In this document: positions 20,101 through 26,374 of the stretch, one piece after another | How positions within the stretch are numbered: the stretch's first letter is position 1 | How the letters are laid out: every line of letters starts with the position of its first letter | From: Streptomyces lydicus | GTDB taxonomy: Bacteria > Actinomycetota > Actinomycetes > Streptomycetales > Streptomycetaceae | NCBI RefSeq assembly: GCF_000717345.1 | Contig: NZ_JNZA01000039.1 | Coordinates: 1-64,000, forward strand | Length of the DNA stretch: 64,000 bases | Direction: 5' to 3' | Translations under genes and position numbers: made by a program | The notes under the pieces: generated by a model | What the model was told of the DNA's origin: nothing | Databases searched by the model: none | What the model saw: only the letters and a program-made list of their open reading frames with translations

Positions 20101-20383
20101 CGTCGGCCAGCGAGGGAAACGGATTCTGCTGGTCGAAGAAGGTGTTGAGCACGTTGTACGTGGTGTCGCCCGCGGTGAAGGCGAGGTTCGCGGCGGCGAG
20201 CAGCAGCCAGGGCCAGGCGTGCGCCGGCCGGTGGATCCGGATGCCGAGCAGGATGGCGCCGACGCTGGCGAGGCCGATCGCGGCCCAGGTGACGGTGTGG
20301 GCGGCCGGCACCGTCAGATAGACGACCGTGGGAGGGATCACCGCGAGGACGTACGCGGTCATCAGGTGGTGTGTGCGGATCAC
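15899..20383 (-). CDS. Membrane PAS-GGDEF-EAL protein fused in frame to an alpha-oxoamine-synthase-type PLP enzyme
   Basis: 1494 codons without a stop. Residues 1-300 hold about nine membrane helices; 310-480 are GAF-like; 500-610 PAS; 620-790 GGDEF with intact LGGDEF (about 690), for c-di-GMP synthesis; 805-1045 EAL with intact EALARW (about 814), IDDFGTG and IAEGIEE, for c-di-GMP hydrolysis. After a Pro/Ser/Thr linker, residues 1079-1494 form a full-length fold-type I PLP enzyme of the BioF/serine palmitoyltransferase family (FASCNYLGFD, DDAHGFG, PLP Lys in GGFSKAYSS near 1337). I know of no such fusion. Alternatively the enzyme is also, or only, made from the internal GTG at 17149. GTG start with AGGAGG 9 bases upstream. 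The fusion heads an operon with an exporter and methyltransferase. Confidence 0.85.
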   Translation of the reverse strand: MIRTHHLMTAYVLAVIPPTVVYLTVPAAHTVTWAAIGLASVGAILLGIRIHRPAHAWPWLLLAAANLAFTAGDTTYNVLNTFFDQQNPFPSLADVFYLATYPLFAAGLLGFIRYRRTGRDMASLLDALILTSGLALLSWDFLINPYTTAADMTWVQRSISIAYPLGDVLMLAMLARLLAPGAVRTRAVQFLTLGTLGILFSDVLYGLLQLKGTWQVGTPMDLGWVVFFTAWGLAALHPSMVELTERTPVRPSGIHPRRLVVLGMASLIAPLMLILESLRGDMHDVPVIAVFSAVLFLLVLARLSGLVAVHLMAVTRERGLRTAAASLVAAAGVEDIATSIQHAAEPLFGTGERFEVALLRLAPDEARLSAVRTVTHRANWSVSWTDETADAWRPHFLARETQLLPVEELGATATVALGALPKALLCPLAIRNGPAGDSLIGALIVAGTEKSLVERWSSFETLASQVALAMERVALGQEINRRNSEAYFRTLVHNTSDVILILDDDNTIRYASPSAEGMFGRTPLGGVRLTELMADQDGSRALHALQRMREEGDQDTRDDWQVLQRGGARIDVEARCSNLRHDETVHGLVLTLRDVTEQRKLERELTHRAFHDSLTGLPNRVLLVERIQRALLRGRRDRTVPCVLFIDLDDFKVVNDTSGHSVGDELLVAVARRLSGSLRVSDTAARLGGDEFGVLMEGARDPADAEVLGEQVVQNLNQPFRLSGEMIRMSASVGIATAQDSADAEELLGHADLALYAAKTAGKRQWRRYQAQLHSGMLERHELRARLEGAIDSEAFDVRYQPIVEIATGELAGFEALARWPHARHGLVQPDQFIALAEETGHIMPLGAWVLEQAATNVARWQQSIPRPHSLHITVNVSARQFRDPGFLDEVRDVLSSSGLTAGSLVLELTETVLMHSDEQIREVMRELKDLGVGMAIDDFGTGFSSLSYLREFPIDLLKVDKSFIDDIGVDKQQVALVEGIVRIADTLGLQVIAEGIEEVEQRDRLAAMGCRFGQGYLFARPMTADQAEQLLRSMGEHRLPSLTGNAAQRHARLPRSTAPSAPQGTGTTGLHGVEEDHVRKALGTQSGARHDPRWGELERLRQTNPMCDAVIDEVKGRHLRSGKRWLIDFASCNYLGFDLDPEIMDSIEPQVRRWGTHPSWSRLIGNPRLYPEIEERLAELLDAPDTLLLPTITLIHASVIPVLGGEGHIFVEARAHRTVYDGCQVARSQGATVQRFHADRPEELEALLSRAPAGATRMVCLDGVDSMTGNLPDLPHLVDICRARDALLYIDDAHGFGVIGERRADETSPYGSRGNCIVRHLGETYDGMVLVGGFSKAYSSLLAFLALPTWMKNHLKVTAAPYLYSGPSPTASLATALAGLDVNDRRGDGIRADLHRKTARVLEHVHRLGVETPNTSGLPIIELPLANGADLDDVGLFMWNHGIYVTLAAYPLVPRDRVGVRVQITAANTDDDITRLNETISVLAERFELRRKT

Positions 20384-20970
20384 GGAGAACCGCCTCCTCC
20401 CGTTGCCGGACCGACGACACCAGCGTCTTCGTCAGCAACGCGTGATCCGCCAGCGGCCTGCCCGGCCACACCTCCTCCTGCTTCTGCACGGGGCTGCAAC
20501 CCGGCGATTTCTTGATACTATGTCCGTTTTTGTTCATGCGCATGGCAGTCTGTTTGGCATATGCCAGTGACATGTGCGGACAGTTGGGCGCTCGACGGCG
20601 GCCCACCGAACGACCGCCGCTCACCGCCGCAACCCGCCCGCAGCGGGGCACCTCGGCGCAGTTGGCGGCGCCCGCCGTGAACCCCTCGCGGGTGACGAGG
20701 AGTTGAGGGCGTATACGACGTCGCGCCGGGTTGCCGGTGGTCGCGCTGTGCCGCGCGGGGTGCGCCGGGTGGACCGCCGCCGGGCGCGGGCAGTCGGTGA
20801 GCAGCCCTCAACGACTCGGACCCGGGCGGACCCGGCCGTCGGCCGCGTGGGGCACCCGCCGTGCGGGCACGACCGCTTCCCCACCGCGCGAGCACCGGCC
20901 GCTCACCGCCCCGCGAGCACGGGCCACCCGCCGCTCAGCAGCACAGTCGATCACCACACAAAGGGGCAGA
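20384..20970. other. Divergent promoter region between the GGDEF-EAL fusion and SpoIIE copy 2
   Basis: 587 bp without a believable gene. The left third (20500-20580) is AT-richer and contains the palindrome at 20555-20566 and, on the minus strand, a TAGTAT -10-like element near 20520. The rest is very GC-rich and probably carries the leader of the rightward phosphatase gene. Frames through it have random-looking Arg/Pro-rich translations. Confidence 0.5.
20555..20566. promoter_or_regulatory. Palindrome TGGCATATGCCA, candidate operator
   Basis: A perfect 12-bp palindrome 172 bp upstream of the fusion gene and about 35 bp upstream of a TAGTAT -10-like element on that strand. The core GGCATATGCC recurs at 23726, with shorter forms at 39848 and 61111. 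Confidence 0.45.
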
Positions 20971-23709
20971 ATGCTAAATATGGGGCAGAGAGAAAATTTC
21001 CGGCGAGAGGGTGACGACCCCCGCGGCTCGTCGCCCTCACACCGGCAACGCCTTCGCTCCCTGCTGGACGTGCGCAGCGTCGCGGGTCAGGTGTTCGTGC
21101 TGCAGCTGGCCCTGGCGGTCCTGCTGGTCGTCGCGGCCGTACTCGCGCTGGTCTTCCAGGCACAGGACGCGACGGTGCGGGAGGCGCGGCAGCGCTCCAT
21201 CGTGGGGGCGGAGACCTTCGCGCACGCCCCGGGCACCCTCACCGCCATGAAGTCCGCGCACCCCACCGCGCTGCTCCAGCCCCAGGCGGAGTCCGCCCGC
21301 AAACACTCCGGGCTCGGCCTGAACACCGTGACCCCGGTCGTCGACACCGGCCACCACGTCGTCGGCCGGGTTTCCGCCGGCATCCGCCCGGCGAAGGCCG
21401 ACGAGCGGATCGCCGGCCAGCTGCCGCTGCTGCTCGGCTCGGCCGCCGGGGCGCTGCTGCTGGCCGTGGCCGGCACGGCGCTGGTCAACCGCCGGCTGCG
21501 GCGGCAGACGCACGGCCTGGACCCGGCGGCGATGTACCGGATGTACGACCACCACCACGCGGTGCTGCACGCCGTCCGCGAGGGGGTGCTGATCGTGAGC
21601 AGTGACGGGCGGTTGCTCCTGGCCAACGACGAGGCCCGACGGCTGCTCGAACTGCCCGCGGACGCGGAGGAGAACCGGCGCCCGATCGCCGACCTGGGTC
21701 TGGAGCCCCGGCTGAGCGCGCTGCTGACGTCCGGGCGGGAGGCCACCGACGAGGTCCATCTGTCCGGCGACCGGCTGCTGGCGGTGAACGTCCGGCCCAC
21801 CGCCCCCTACGGCGGCCCGGCGGGGAGCGCGGTGACCCTGCGGGACACCACCGAGCTGCGGGCGCTCACGGGCCGGGCGGCGGTCGCCCAGGAGCGGCTG
21901 CGGCTGATTCACGACGCGGGACTGCGGATCGGCACCACGCTGGACGTGGGGCGGACCGCGGCGGAGCTGGCCGATGTCGCGGTTCCCCGGTTCGCCGACG
22001 TGGTCACCGTCGAGCTGCTGGAGCCGGTGCTGCGGGGCGACGAGCCGGAGTCCGGGACGACCGCCGACCTGCGGCGGATGGCGGTCCGGGGGGTCCCCCA
22101 GGAGTCGGCCATCTATCAGGTCGGCGACGTGATCAGATTCGTGCCCGGCACCCCGATGGCGGCGAGCCTGGAGAGCCGCCGCCCGGTCCTCGTGGACGAT
22201 CTGCGCAGGTCGGACACGTGGCGGCGACAGGATCTAGAGGGCACCCAGCGGGTGCTGGACGCCCGGATCCGCTCGCTGATCGCGGTACCGCTCCAGGCGC
22301 GCGGCGTGGTGCTGGGGCTGGCCAACTTCTGGCGGTCGGACCACGCCGACGACTTCGAGGAGGAGGACCTCTCCTTCGCCGAGGAGCTGACCGCCCGCGC
22401 CGCGATCTCCATCGACAACGCCCGCCGCTACACCCGCGAGCACACCACGGCGGTCACCCTGCAGCGCAGCCTGCTGCCGCAGACCCTGCCCGAGCAGTCG
22501 GCCCTGGAGGTGGCGCACCGCTATCTGCCGGCCCAGGCCGGGGTCGGCGGCGACTGGTTCGACGTGATCCCGCTGCCCGGCGCCCGGGTCGCGCTGGTCG
22601 TCGGCGATGTCGTCGGACACGGTCTGCACGCCGCCGCCACCATGGGCCGGCTGCGTACCGCGGTGCACAACTTCTCCGCCCTGGACCTGCCGCCCGACGA
22701 GTTGCTGAGCCATCTGGACGAGTTGGTCAGCCACATCGACACGGACGAGGCGCGGGCCGCCTCCAGGGAGGCCGGCGGCCGGGGCGAAGGCGTCGAGGAG
22801 ACGGTCCGGCCGGGCACCGGCAGCGACACCGACCGGGCCCGCCCGGACGCCGGGCGTACCGGCATCACCGGCGCGACCTGCCTGTACGCCATCTACGAGC
22901 CGGTCGCGGGCCGGGTGACCCTGGCCAGGGCGGGCCACCCGGGGCCGGCCGTGGTCCACCCCGACGGGGCCGTCACGTTCCCCGAGGTCCCGGTCTCCCC
23001 TCCCCTGGGCCTGGGCGGCAGCGTCCCGGTGGAAACCGCTGAGCTCACCCTGCCCCAGGGCTCCCGGCTCGTGCTGTACACGAACGGCCTCGTCGAGGAC
23101 CGCGACCGCGATATCGGGACCGGCCTGGACCAGCTGCGCACGGTGCTGGCCACCGGGGCGGACCGCACCCCCGAGCAGACCTGCGCGGCGGTCCTCGACG
23201 CGATGCTGTCCGAGCATCCCAGCGACGACATCGCCCTGCTGGTGGCCCGCACCCACCTGCTGGGCCCCTCCCGGGTCGCCGAGTGGGAGGTCTCCTCGGA
23301 CCCGGCGGCGGTCGCCCCCGTCCGGGCCGCCTGCCTGCGGACGCTGGAGTCCTGGGGCCTGGAGGCGCTGGAGTTCACCACCGAACTGATCCTCAGCGAG
23401 CTGATCACCAACGCCATCCGTTACGGCGCCCAGCCCATCCGTGTCCGCCTCCTCCACGACCGCGCCCTGATCTGCGAGGTCTCCGACGGCACCAGCGCCT
23501 CCCCGCACCTGCGCCGGGCCGCCACCACCGACGAGGGCGGCCGCGGACTGTTCCTCGTCGCCCAGTTCGCCCAGCGCTGGGGCACCCGCTACACGCCCGG
23601 CGGCAAGGTCATCTGGACCGAGCAGTCCCTCGACGAGGGCCGGCCGGGACGGGGCCCGGACGCGGCCGACGACGTCCTTGACCAGTGGGACGACGTGCCG
23701 GCGCTCTGA
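20971..23709 (+). CDS. SpoIIE-type phosphatase/ATPase (copy 2) with shortened sensor and altered metal site
   Basis: 912 residues, same order as copy 1: membrane helix (about 38-60), reduced extracellular part, helix, PAS, GAF, PP2C, HATPase. It is closely similar to copy 1 (for example GGDWFDVIPLPGARVALV). Three differences stand out. The Cache segment holding the ligand motif is missing (about 50 residues). The phosphatase motif reads YTNGLVEDR, where copy 1 has YTDGL, replacing a metal-binding Asp by Asn. An insert of about 45 Gly/Arg/Asp-rich residues sits inside the phosphatase. The GAF, HATPase and other metal motifs look sound. It could be a weak phosphatase or a kinase-biased partner-switching protein. 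The ATG at 20971 has AAGGGG closely upstream. Confidence 0.9.
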   Translation: MLNMGQRENFRREGDDPRGSSPSHRQRLRSLLDVRSVAGQVFVLQLALAVLLVVAAVLALVFQAQDATVREARQRSIVGAETFAHAPGTLTAMKSAHPTALLQPQAESARKHSGLGLNTVTPVVDTGHHVVGRVSAGIRPAKADERIAGQLPLLLGSAAGALLLAVAGTALVNRRLRRQTHGLDPAAMYRMYDHHHAVLHAVREGVLIVSSDGRLLLANDEARRLLELPADAEENRRPIADLGLEPRLSALLTSGREATDEVHLSGDRLLAVNVRPTAPYGGPAGSAVTLRDTTELRALTGRAAVAQERLRLIHDAGLRIGTTLDVGRTAAELADVAVPRFADVVTVELLEPVLRGDEPESGTTADLRRMAVRGVPQESAIYQVGDVIRFVPGTPMAASLESRRPVLVDDLRRSDTWRRQDLEGTQRVLDARIRSLIAVPLQARGVVLGLANFWRSDHADDFEEEDLSFAEELTARAAISIDNARRYTREHTTAVTLQRSLLPQTLPEQSALEVAHRYLPAQAGVGGDWFDVIPLPGARVALVVGDVVGHGLHAAATMGRLRTAVHNFSALDLPPDELLSHLDELVSHIDTDEARAASREAGGRGEGVEETVRPGTGSDTDRARPDAGRTGITGATCLYAIYEPVAGRVTLARAGHPGPAVVHPDGAVTFPEVPVSPPLGLGGSVPVETAELTLPQGSRLVLYTNGLVEDRDRDIGTGLDQLRTVLATGADRTPEQTCAAVLDAMLSEHPSDDIALLVARTHLLGPSRVAEWEVSSDPAAVAPVRAACLRTLESWGLEALEFTTELILSELITNAIRYGAQPIRVRLLHDRALICEVSDGTSASPHLRRAATTDEGGRGLFLVAQFAQRWGTRYTPGGKVIWTEQSLDEGRPGRGPDAADDVLDQWDDVPAL

Positions 23710-23725
23710 GACCGCAGAGCCTCTG

Positions 23726-23735
23726 GGCATATGCC
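23726..23735. promoter_or_regulatory. Palindrome GGCATATGCC, candidate operator
   Basis: A perfect 10-bp palindrome ending 12 bp before the -35 element of the promoter at 23748-23776, a normal position for an activator site. It shares its sequence with the one at 20555. Confidence 0.45.
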
Positions 23736-23747
23736 TCCGGCGTGTGT

Positions 23748-23776
23748 TTGACCGTCCGGAACCCCCTGCCTAGGCT
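23748..23776 (+). promoter_or_regulatory. Promoter of the glycine-rich secreted protein
   Basis: TTGACC (23748-23753), a 17-bp spacer, then TAGGCT (23771-23776): a near-consensus streptomycete housekeeping promoter. The predicted start near 23783 leaves an untranslated leader of about 187 bases before the ATG at 23970, long enough for RNA-level control, although I recognise no riboswitch in it. Confidence 0.65.
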
Positions 23777-23969
23777 CGAATTGGCGACTCCTCAAGAGCG
23801 CACCGCTCACGGAGTCTGCCTGATGTCAGTGAGCAGGTCGGAGCCCTGCGAAGCCGCCCCACCGATGTGCCGGGGCCGCACGCGTTGCCGGCGCCCGGTG
23901 ATGCGGCCAGGAGCTCCCCATCGATACGCCGAGCAATCGGCAACGCACCAGCCCCGAAAGGGGACGACC

Positions 23970-24341
23970 ATGCGCACGAAGACCAGGACCCGTCGCACAG
24001 TCGCAGCACTGTGCGCGGTGCCCTTCCTCCTCCTGGCCGGCGCCGGCACCGCGAGTGCCGTTTCCGACACCGCACCCACCCACTCCTGGAGCTGCGACTC
24101 CTGGAGCTGGGACTCGGACTGCTACGGCGGCCACGGCGGCCACGGCGGCCACGGCTACGGGTTCGGTGACGGCGGATACGGATTCGGCGGCGGCTACGGC
24201 TTCGGCGGATTCGGCGGCGGCCACGGCGGCGGCGGATACGGCGACGGCGGTCACGGATTCGGCGGCGGCTACGGCGGCGGCGGATACGGCGGCGGAGGCT
24301 ACGGCGGCGGAGGCGGATACGGCGGCGGAGGCCGCGGCTGA
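23970..24341 (+). CDS. Secreted glycine-rich protein
   Basis: 123 residues. A twin-Arg-containing basic start and hydrophobic core form a Sec signal peptide, with likely cleavage after ASA near residue 31. The mature part has a short Ser/Trp/Cys segment (two Cys near residues 42 and 51, perhaps a disulfide) and then about 70 residues of Gly/Tyr/Phe/His repeats such as GGYGFGGGYGFGG. Repeats of this kind can form flexible or adhesive surface material or bind metal through His. I know no matching characterised family. A good ribosome site (AAAGGGG) precedes the ATG, and a strong promoter and terminator frame it as a single-gene unit. Confidence 0.8.
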   Translation: MRTKTRTRRTVAALCAVPFLLLAGAGTASAVSDTAPTHSWSCDSWSWDSDCYGGHGGHGGHGYGFGDGGYGFGGGYGFGGFGGGHGGGGYGDGGHGFGGGYGGGGYGGGGYGGGGGYGGGGRG

Positions 24342-24386
24342 ATCTCCTCGCCACGCCACGACAACCATCAACGGAACTCAACCAGA

Positions 24387-24414
24387 GGGGACCCACCCGT
24401 GCGGGCGGGTCCCC
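24387..24414 (+). terminator. Hairpin terminator
   Basis: Arms GGGGACCCACCCG (24387-24399) and CGGGCGGGTCCCC (24402-24414) pair except at one position, with a two-base loop, 46 bp after the glycine-rich gene. Only a short TT follows, as is common in high-GC actinobacteria. Confidence 0.7.
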
Positions 24415-24605
24415 TTGCGCGGCCGGGCACCTGCCACCGCCACACCGCAGCCGAGCGGTCTCCGCTGCCCGGGGGCCCGTGCACTCCCGCCCCGTCTTCC
24501 CCGGCCGCCACGGTTGCCGCGGAACTCCTCCCCGGCCGGCCGCCGATCACGCAGACTCGGCACAGCGTGTTCAGCACTCGCCGGCCCACGACAGGAGCTC
24601 CCCGG

Positions 24606-24926
24606 ATGACCGAGACCCGTCAGAACCCCGCCACCGCACAGACGCTGTACCGCGCGGTGGCCTTCGTCCGTGACGGCCGCTGGCACCTCGAGGTCACCAG
24701 CCTCGACAGCGAGCCCGACACCGGCGACACCGAAGCGCTGCTGGTGACCCTCCGGCCGGTCGACGGCACACCCGAGGAAAACGGCTTCCCCGCCGACGCG
24801 CTCCGCGAGCAGCTGCGCGAGAACGGCTTCGCACCGGCCGACCCCGCAGGGGGCGACGCCGGCTGGACCCCCGACGGCGACGACCGTTACACGGCCCGCT
24901 GCCGGCCGACGGACGAGCCCGCCTGA
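24606..24926 (+). CDS. Small hypothetical protein
   Basis: 106 residues, acidic, no signal peptide or membrane segment. The centre (ALYRAVAFVRDGRWHLEV-like strands) looks like a small beta-rich domain and the tail is Asp/Gly-rich. I do not recognise a family. The ATG at 24606 has AGGAGC 9 bases upstream; a longer frame in front lacks a ribosome site and has poor composition. It stands alone between terminator and the next gene. Confidence 0.6.
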   Translation: MTETRQNPATAQTLYRAVAFVRDGRWHLEVTSLDSEPDTGDTEALLVTLRPVDGTPEENGFPADALREQLRENGFAPADPAGGDAGWTPDGDDRYTARCRPTDEPA

Positions 24927-25039
24927 GCCGTCGTCCGGCCCCTCACGTTTCCGGTCCTTTGGAGCGGTCAGCCCGCGCCGATCGGGCGGACCGGCCCTAG
25001 GCTCGATGAAGGGGCCGACGACGCTCACGGGAGGCTCCG

Positions 25040-25534
25040 ATGGTGTTGGTGCCCGACGCGCGTGATGTGGCTCCACGGCTGGTCACGGGCGCGTTCATCC
25101 TCAATTCCGGGCTGGAGATGCTGCGCGCGGACGAGGCGACCGTCGAGACCGTGCACGGCATGGCGGCCACGGCGTACCCGTTCCTGCGGCAGCTGTCCGC
25201 CGAGCGGTTCACTCGGCTGGTGGCGTGCTCGGAGGTCGCGGTCGGCGGTGTGCTGCTGGCCCCGTTCGTGCCGACCCGGTTGGCCGGGCTGGCGCTGACC
25301 GGCTTCTCCGGCGGTCTGGTCGGCCTGTACCTGCGGCTTCCGGGGATGCGCCGGCCCGGCAGTCTGCGACCGACCCCGGAGGGCATGGCGCTGGCCAAGG
25401 ACGCCTGGATGCTGGGCATCGGGCTGGGTTTCCTGACCGCGCCGTGCCGGCGACGGGCCGCGGCGTCCCGCTCCAGGCGGGCGGCCGCGCGCCGGCACCA
25501 CGGCCGTTGCCACTGCCCCTGCCACTTCCACTGA
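25040..25534 (+). CDS. DoxX-like small membrane protein with His/Cys tail
   Basis: 164 residues with four likely membrane helices (about 12-30, 68-85, 88-108, 125-142), the organisation of DoxX-like proteins. The C-terminal 25 residues are very basic and end in GRCHCPCHFH, a compact Cys/His cluster suited to metal binding. A GGGAGG ribosome site lies 7 bases before the ATG, and a TAGGCT -10-like element lies about 45 bases upstream. Function unknown; the family is often tied to oxidative or sulfur stress, but nothing here shows this directly. Confidence 0.65.
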   Translation: MVLVPDARDVAPRLVTGAFILNSGLEMLRADEATVETVHGMAATAYPFLRQLSAERFTRLVACSEVAVGGVLLAPFVPTRLAGLALTGFSGGLVGLYLRLPGMRRPGSLRPTPEGMALAKDAWMLGIGLGFLTAPCRRRAAASRSRRAAARRHHGRCHCPCHFH

Positions 25535-25594
25535 GGGCGGCGCCCGGCGGCGTCTCGGGTGTACCCCTGTGCGCCCGGGTGCGCTCGGCCGCCG

Positions 25595-26092
25595 TCAGCT
25601 CGTCCGGCGACGCCGCAGGCTCCGTACGGCAGCGGCACAGCCCGCGCCGGCGGCGCCCGCGAGCAGCAGCACCAGCAGGCCCGTCCGGTCCGGCTGCTGG
25701 AAGGCCAGGTCCGAGCGCTGGTGGAGCACGAACCCGTCGTAGAACATCCAGGACACCAGGGCCACCACGGGCATGAGCAGCGGCCTGGCCAGCGCGGACA
25801 CGAGCAGCGTCAGCAGGGCGAAGCCGGCGAGGGCAACGGCGAGGGTGACGGCGGTGTGGGAGGGGTGGGTGGCGTGGCCGGTGCGGCCGGTCAGCAGCAG
25901 GCCGGTGGCCAGCAGGGCGGCGGCGCCGGCGCCGAGCGGTACGGCCAGGTCGCGGGCCAGGGTGCGGCCGGGCGTCGCCGTCCGGCGCACGGTGCGCGGC
26001 CGGGGCAGCGCCCGCGAGCGCGGGGTGCCGGGCCGCGGGGCGCGGGGGATGTGCGGGCGGTGGAAGGGCAGCGGGGGATGGAAGACGGCCAT
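25595..26092 (-). CDS. Hypothetical membrane protein
   Basis: 165 residues. A Pro/Arg-rich N-terminal 45 residues precede four membrane helices (about 48-68, 78-98, 100-118, 137-155) and a basic tail. I chose the ATG at 26092 because AGGAGGTG lies 6 bases upstream; the longer frame has no ribosome site. It is divergent from the APC permease across a 282-bp control region. No family recognised. Confidence 0.65.
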   Translation of the reverse strand: MAVFHPPLPFHRPHIPRAPRPGTPRSRALPRPRTVRRTATPGRTLARDLAVPLGAGAAALLATGLLLTGRTGHATHPSHTAVTLAVALAGFALLTLLVSALARPLLMPVVALVSWMFYDGFVLHQRSDLAFQQPDRTGLLVLLLAGAAGAGCAAAVRSLRRRRTS

Positions 26093-26215
26093 GGGAAGCA
26101 CCTCCTGCCGTGGGGCCTGACGGCTCGGCCCCTACGGTCAGGCTGCGCGTCCCGGACCGGGGCGGGAGCGTTCCGGCGGTGTCCTTGACGCCGTCCGTAC
26201 GGAGCGGCGGCGCAC

Positions 26216-26266
26216 ACTGACGCGCTCTTGACGCCGCCGTGACCGGCCTTGACGCATTCTTAACGC
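26216..26266 (+). repeat. 11-bp-phased direct repeats CTTGACGC, likely response-regulator binding array
   Basis: Octamers start at 26216 (ACTGACGC), 26227 (CTTGACGC), about 26237 (weak, CCGTGACC), 26248 (CTTGACGC) and 26259 (CTTAACGC). One more copy of CTTGACGC lies at 26184. The spacing of 11, about 21 and 11 bp puts them on one face of the helix, as for OmpR/PhoB- or SARP-type regulators. They sit 50-160 bp upstream of the APC permease. Confidence 0.6.
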
Positions 26267-26374
26267 GGAGTGTCGCGCCAGGTGCGGGGTGGACCGTGGC
26301 CGGACGTCCGCAGTGATGCATACTCGCTGCTCGTTGCTCGAACCGACGACCGACGAACGGCAGGACACACCGGC

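Noticed and set aside
23777..23969. Riboswitch in the long leader of the glycine-rich gene
   Set aside because: I compared it by eye with the c-di-AMP (ydaO) and other common classes and could not find the conserved core; only the long length is certain.
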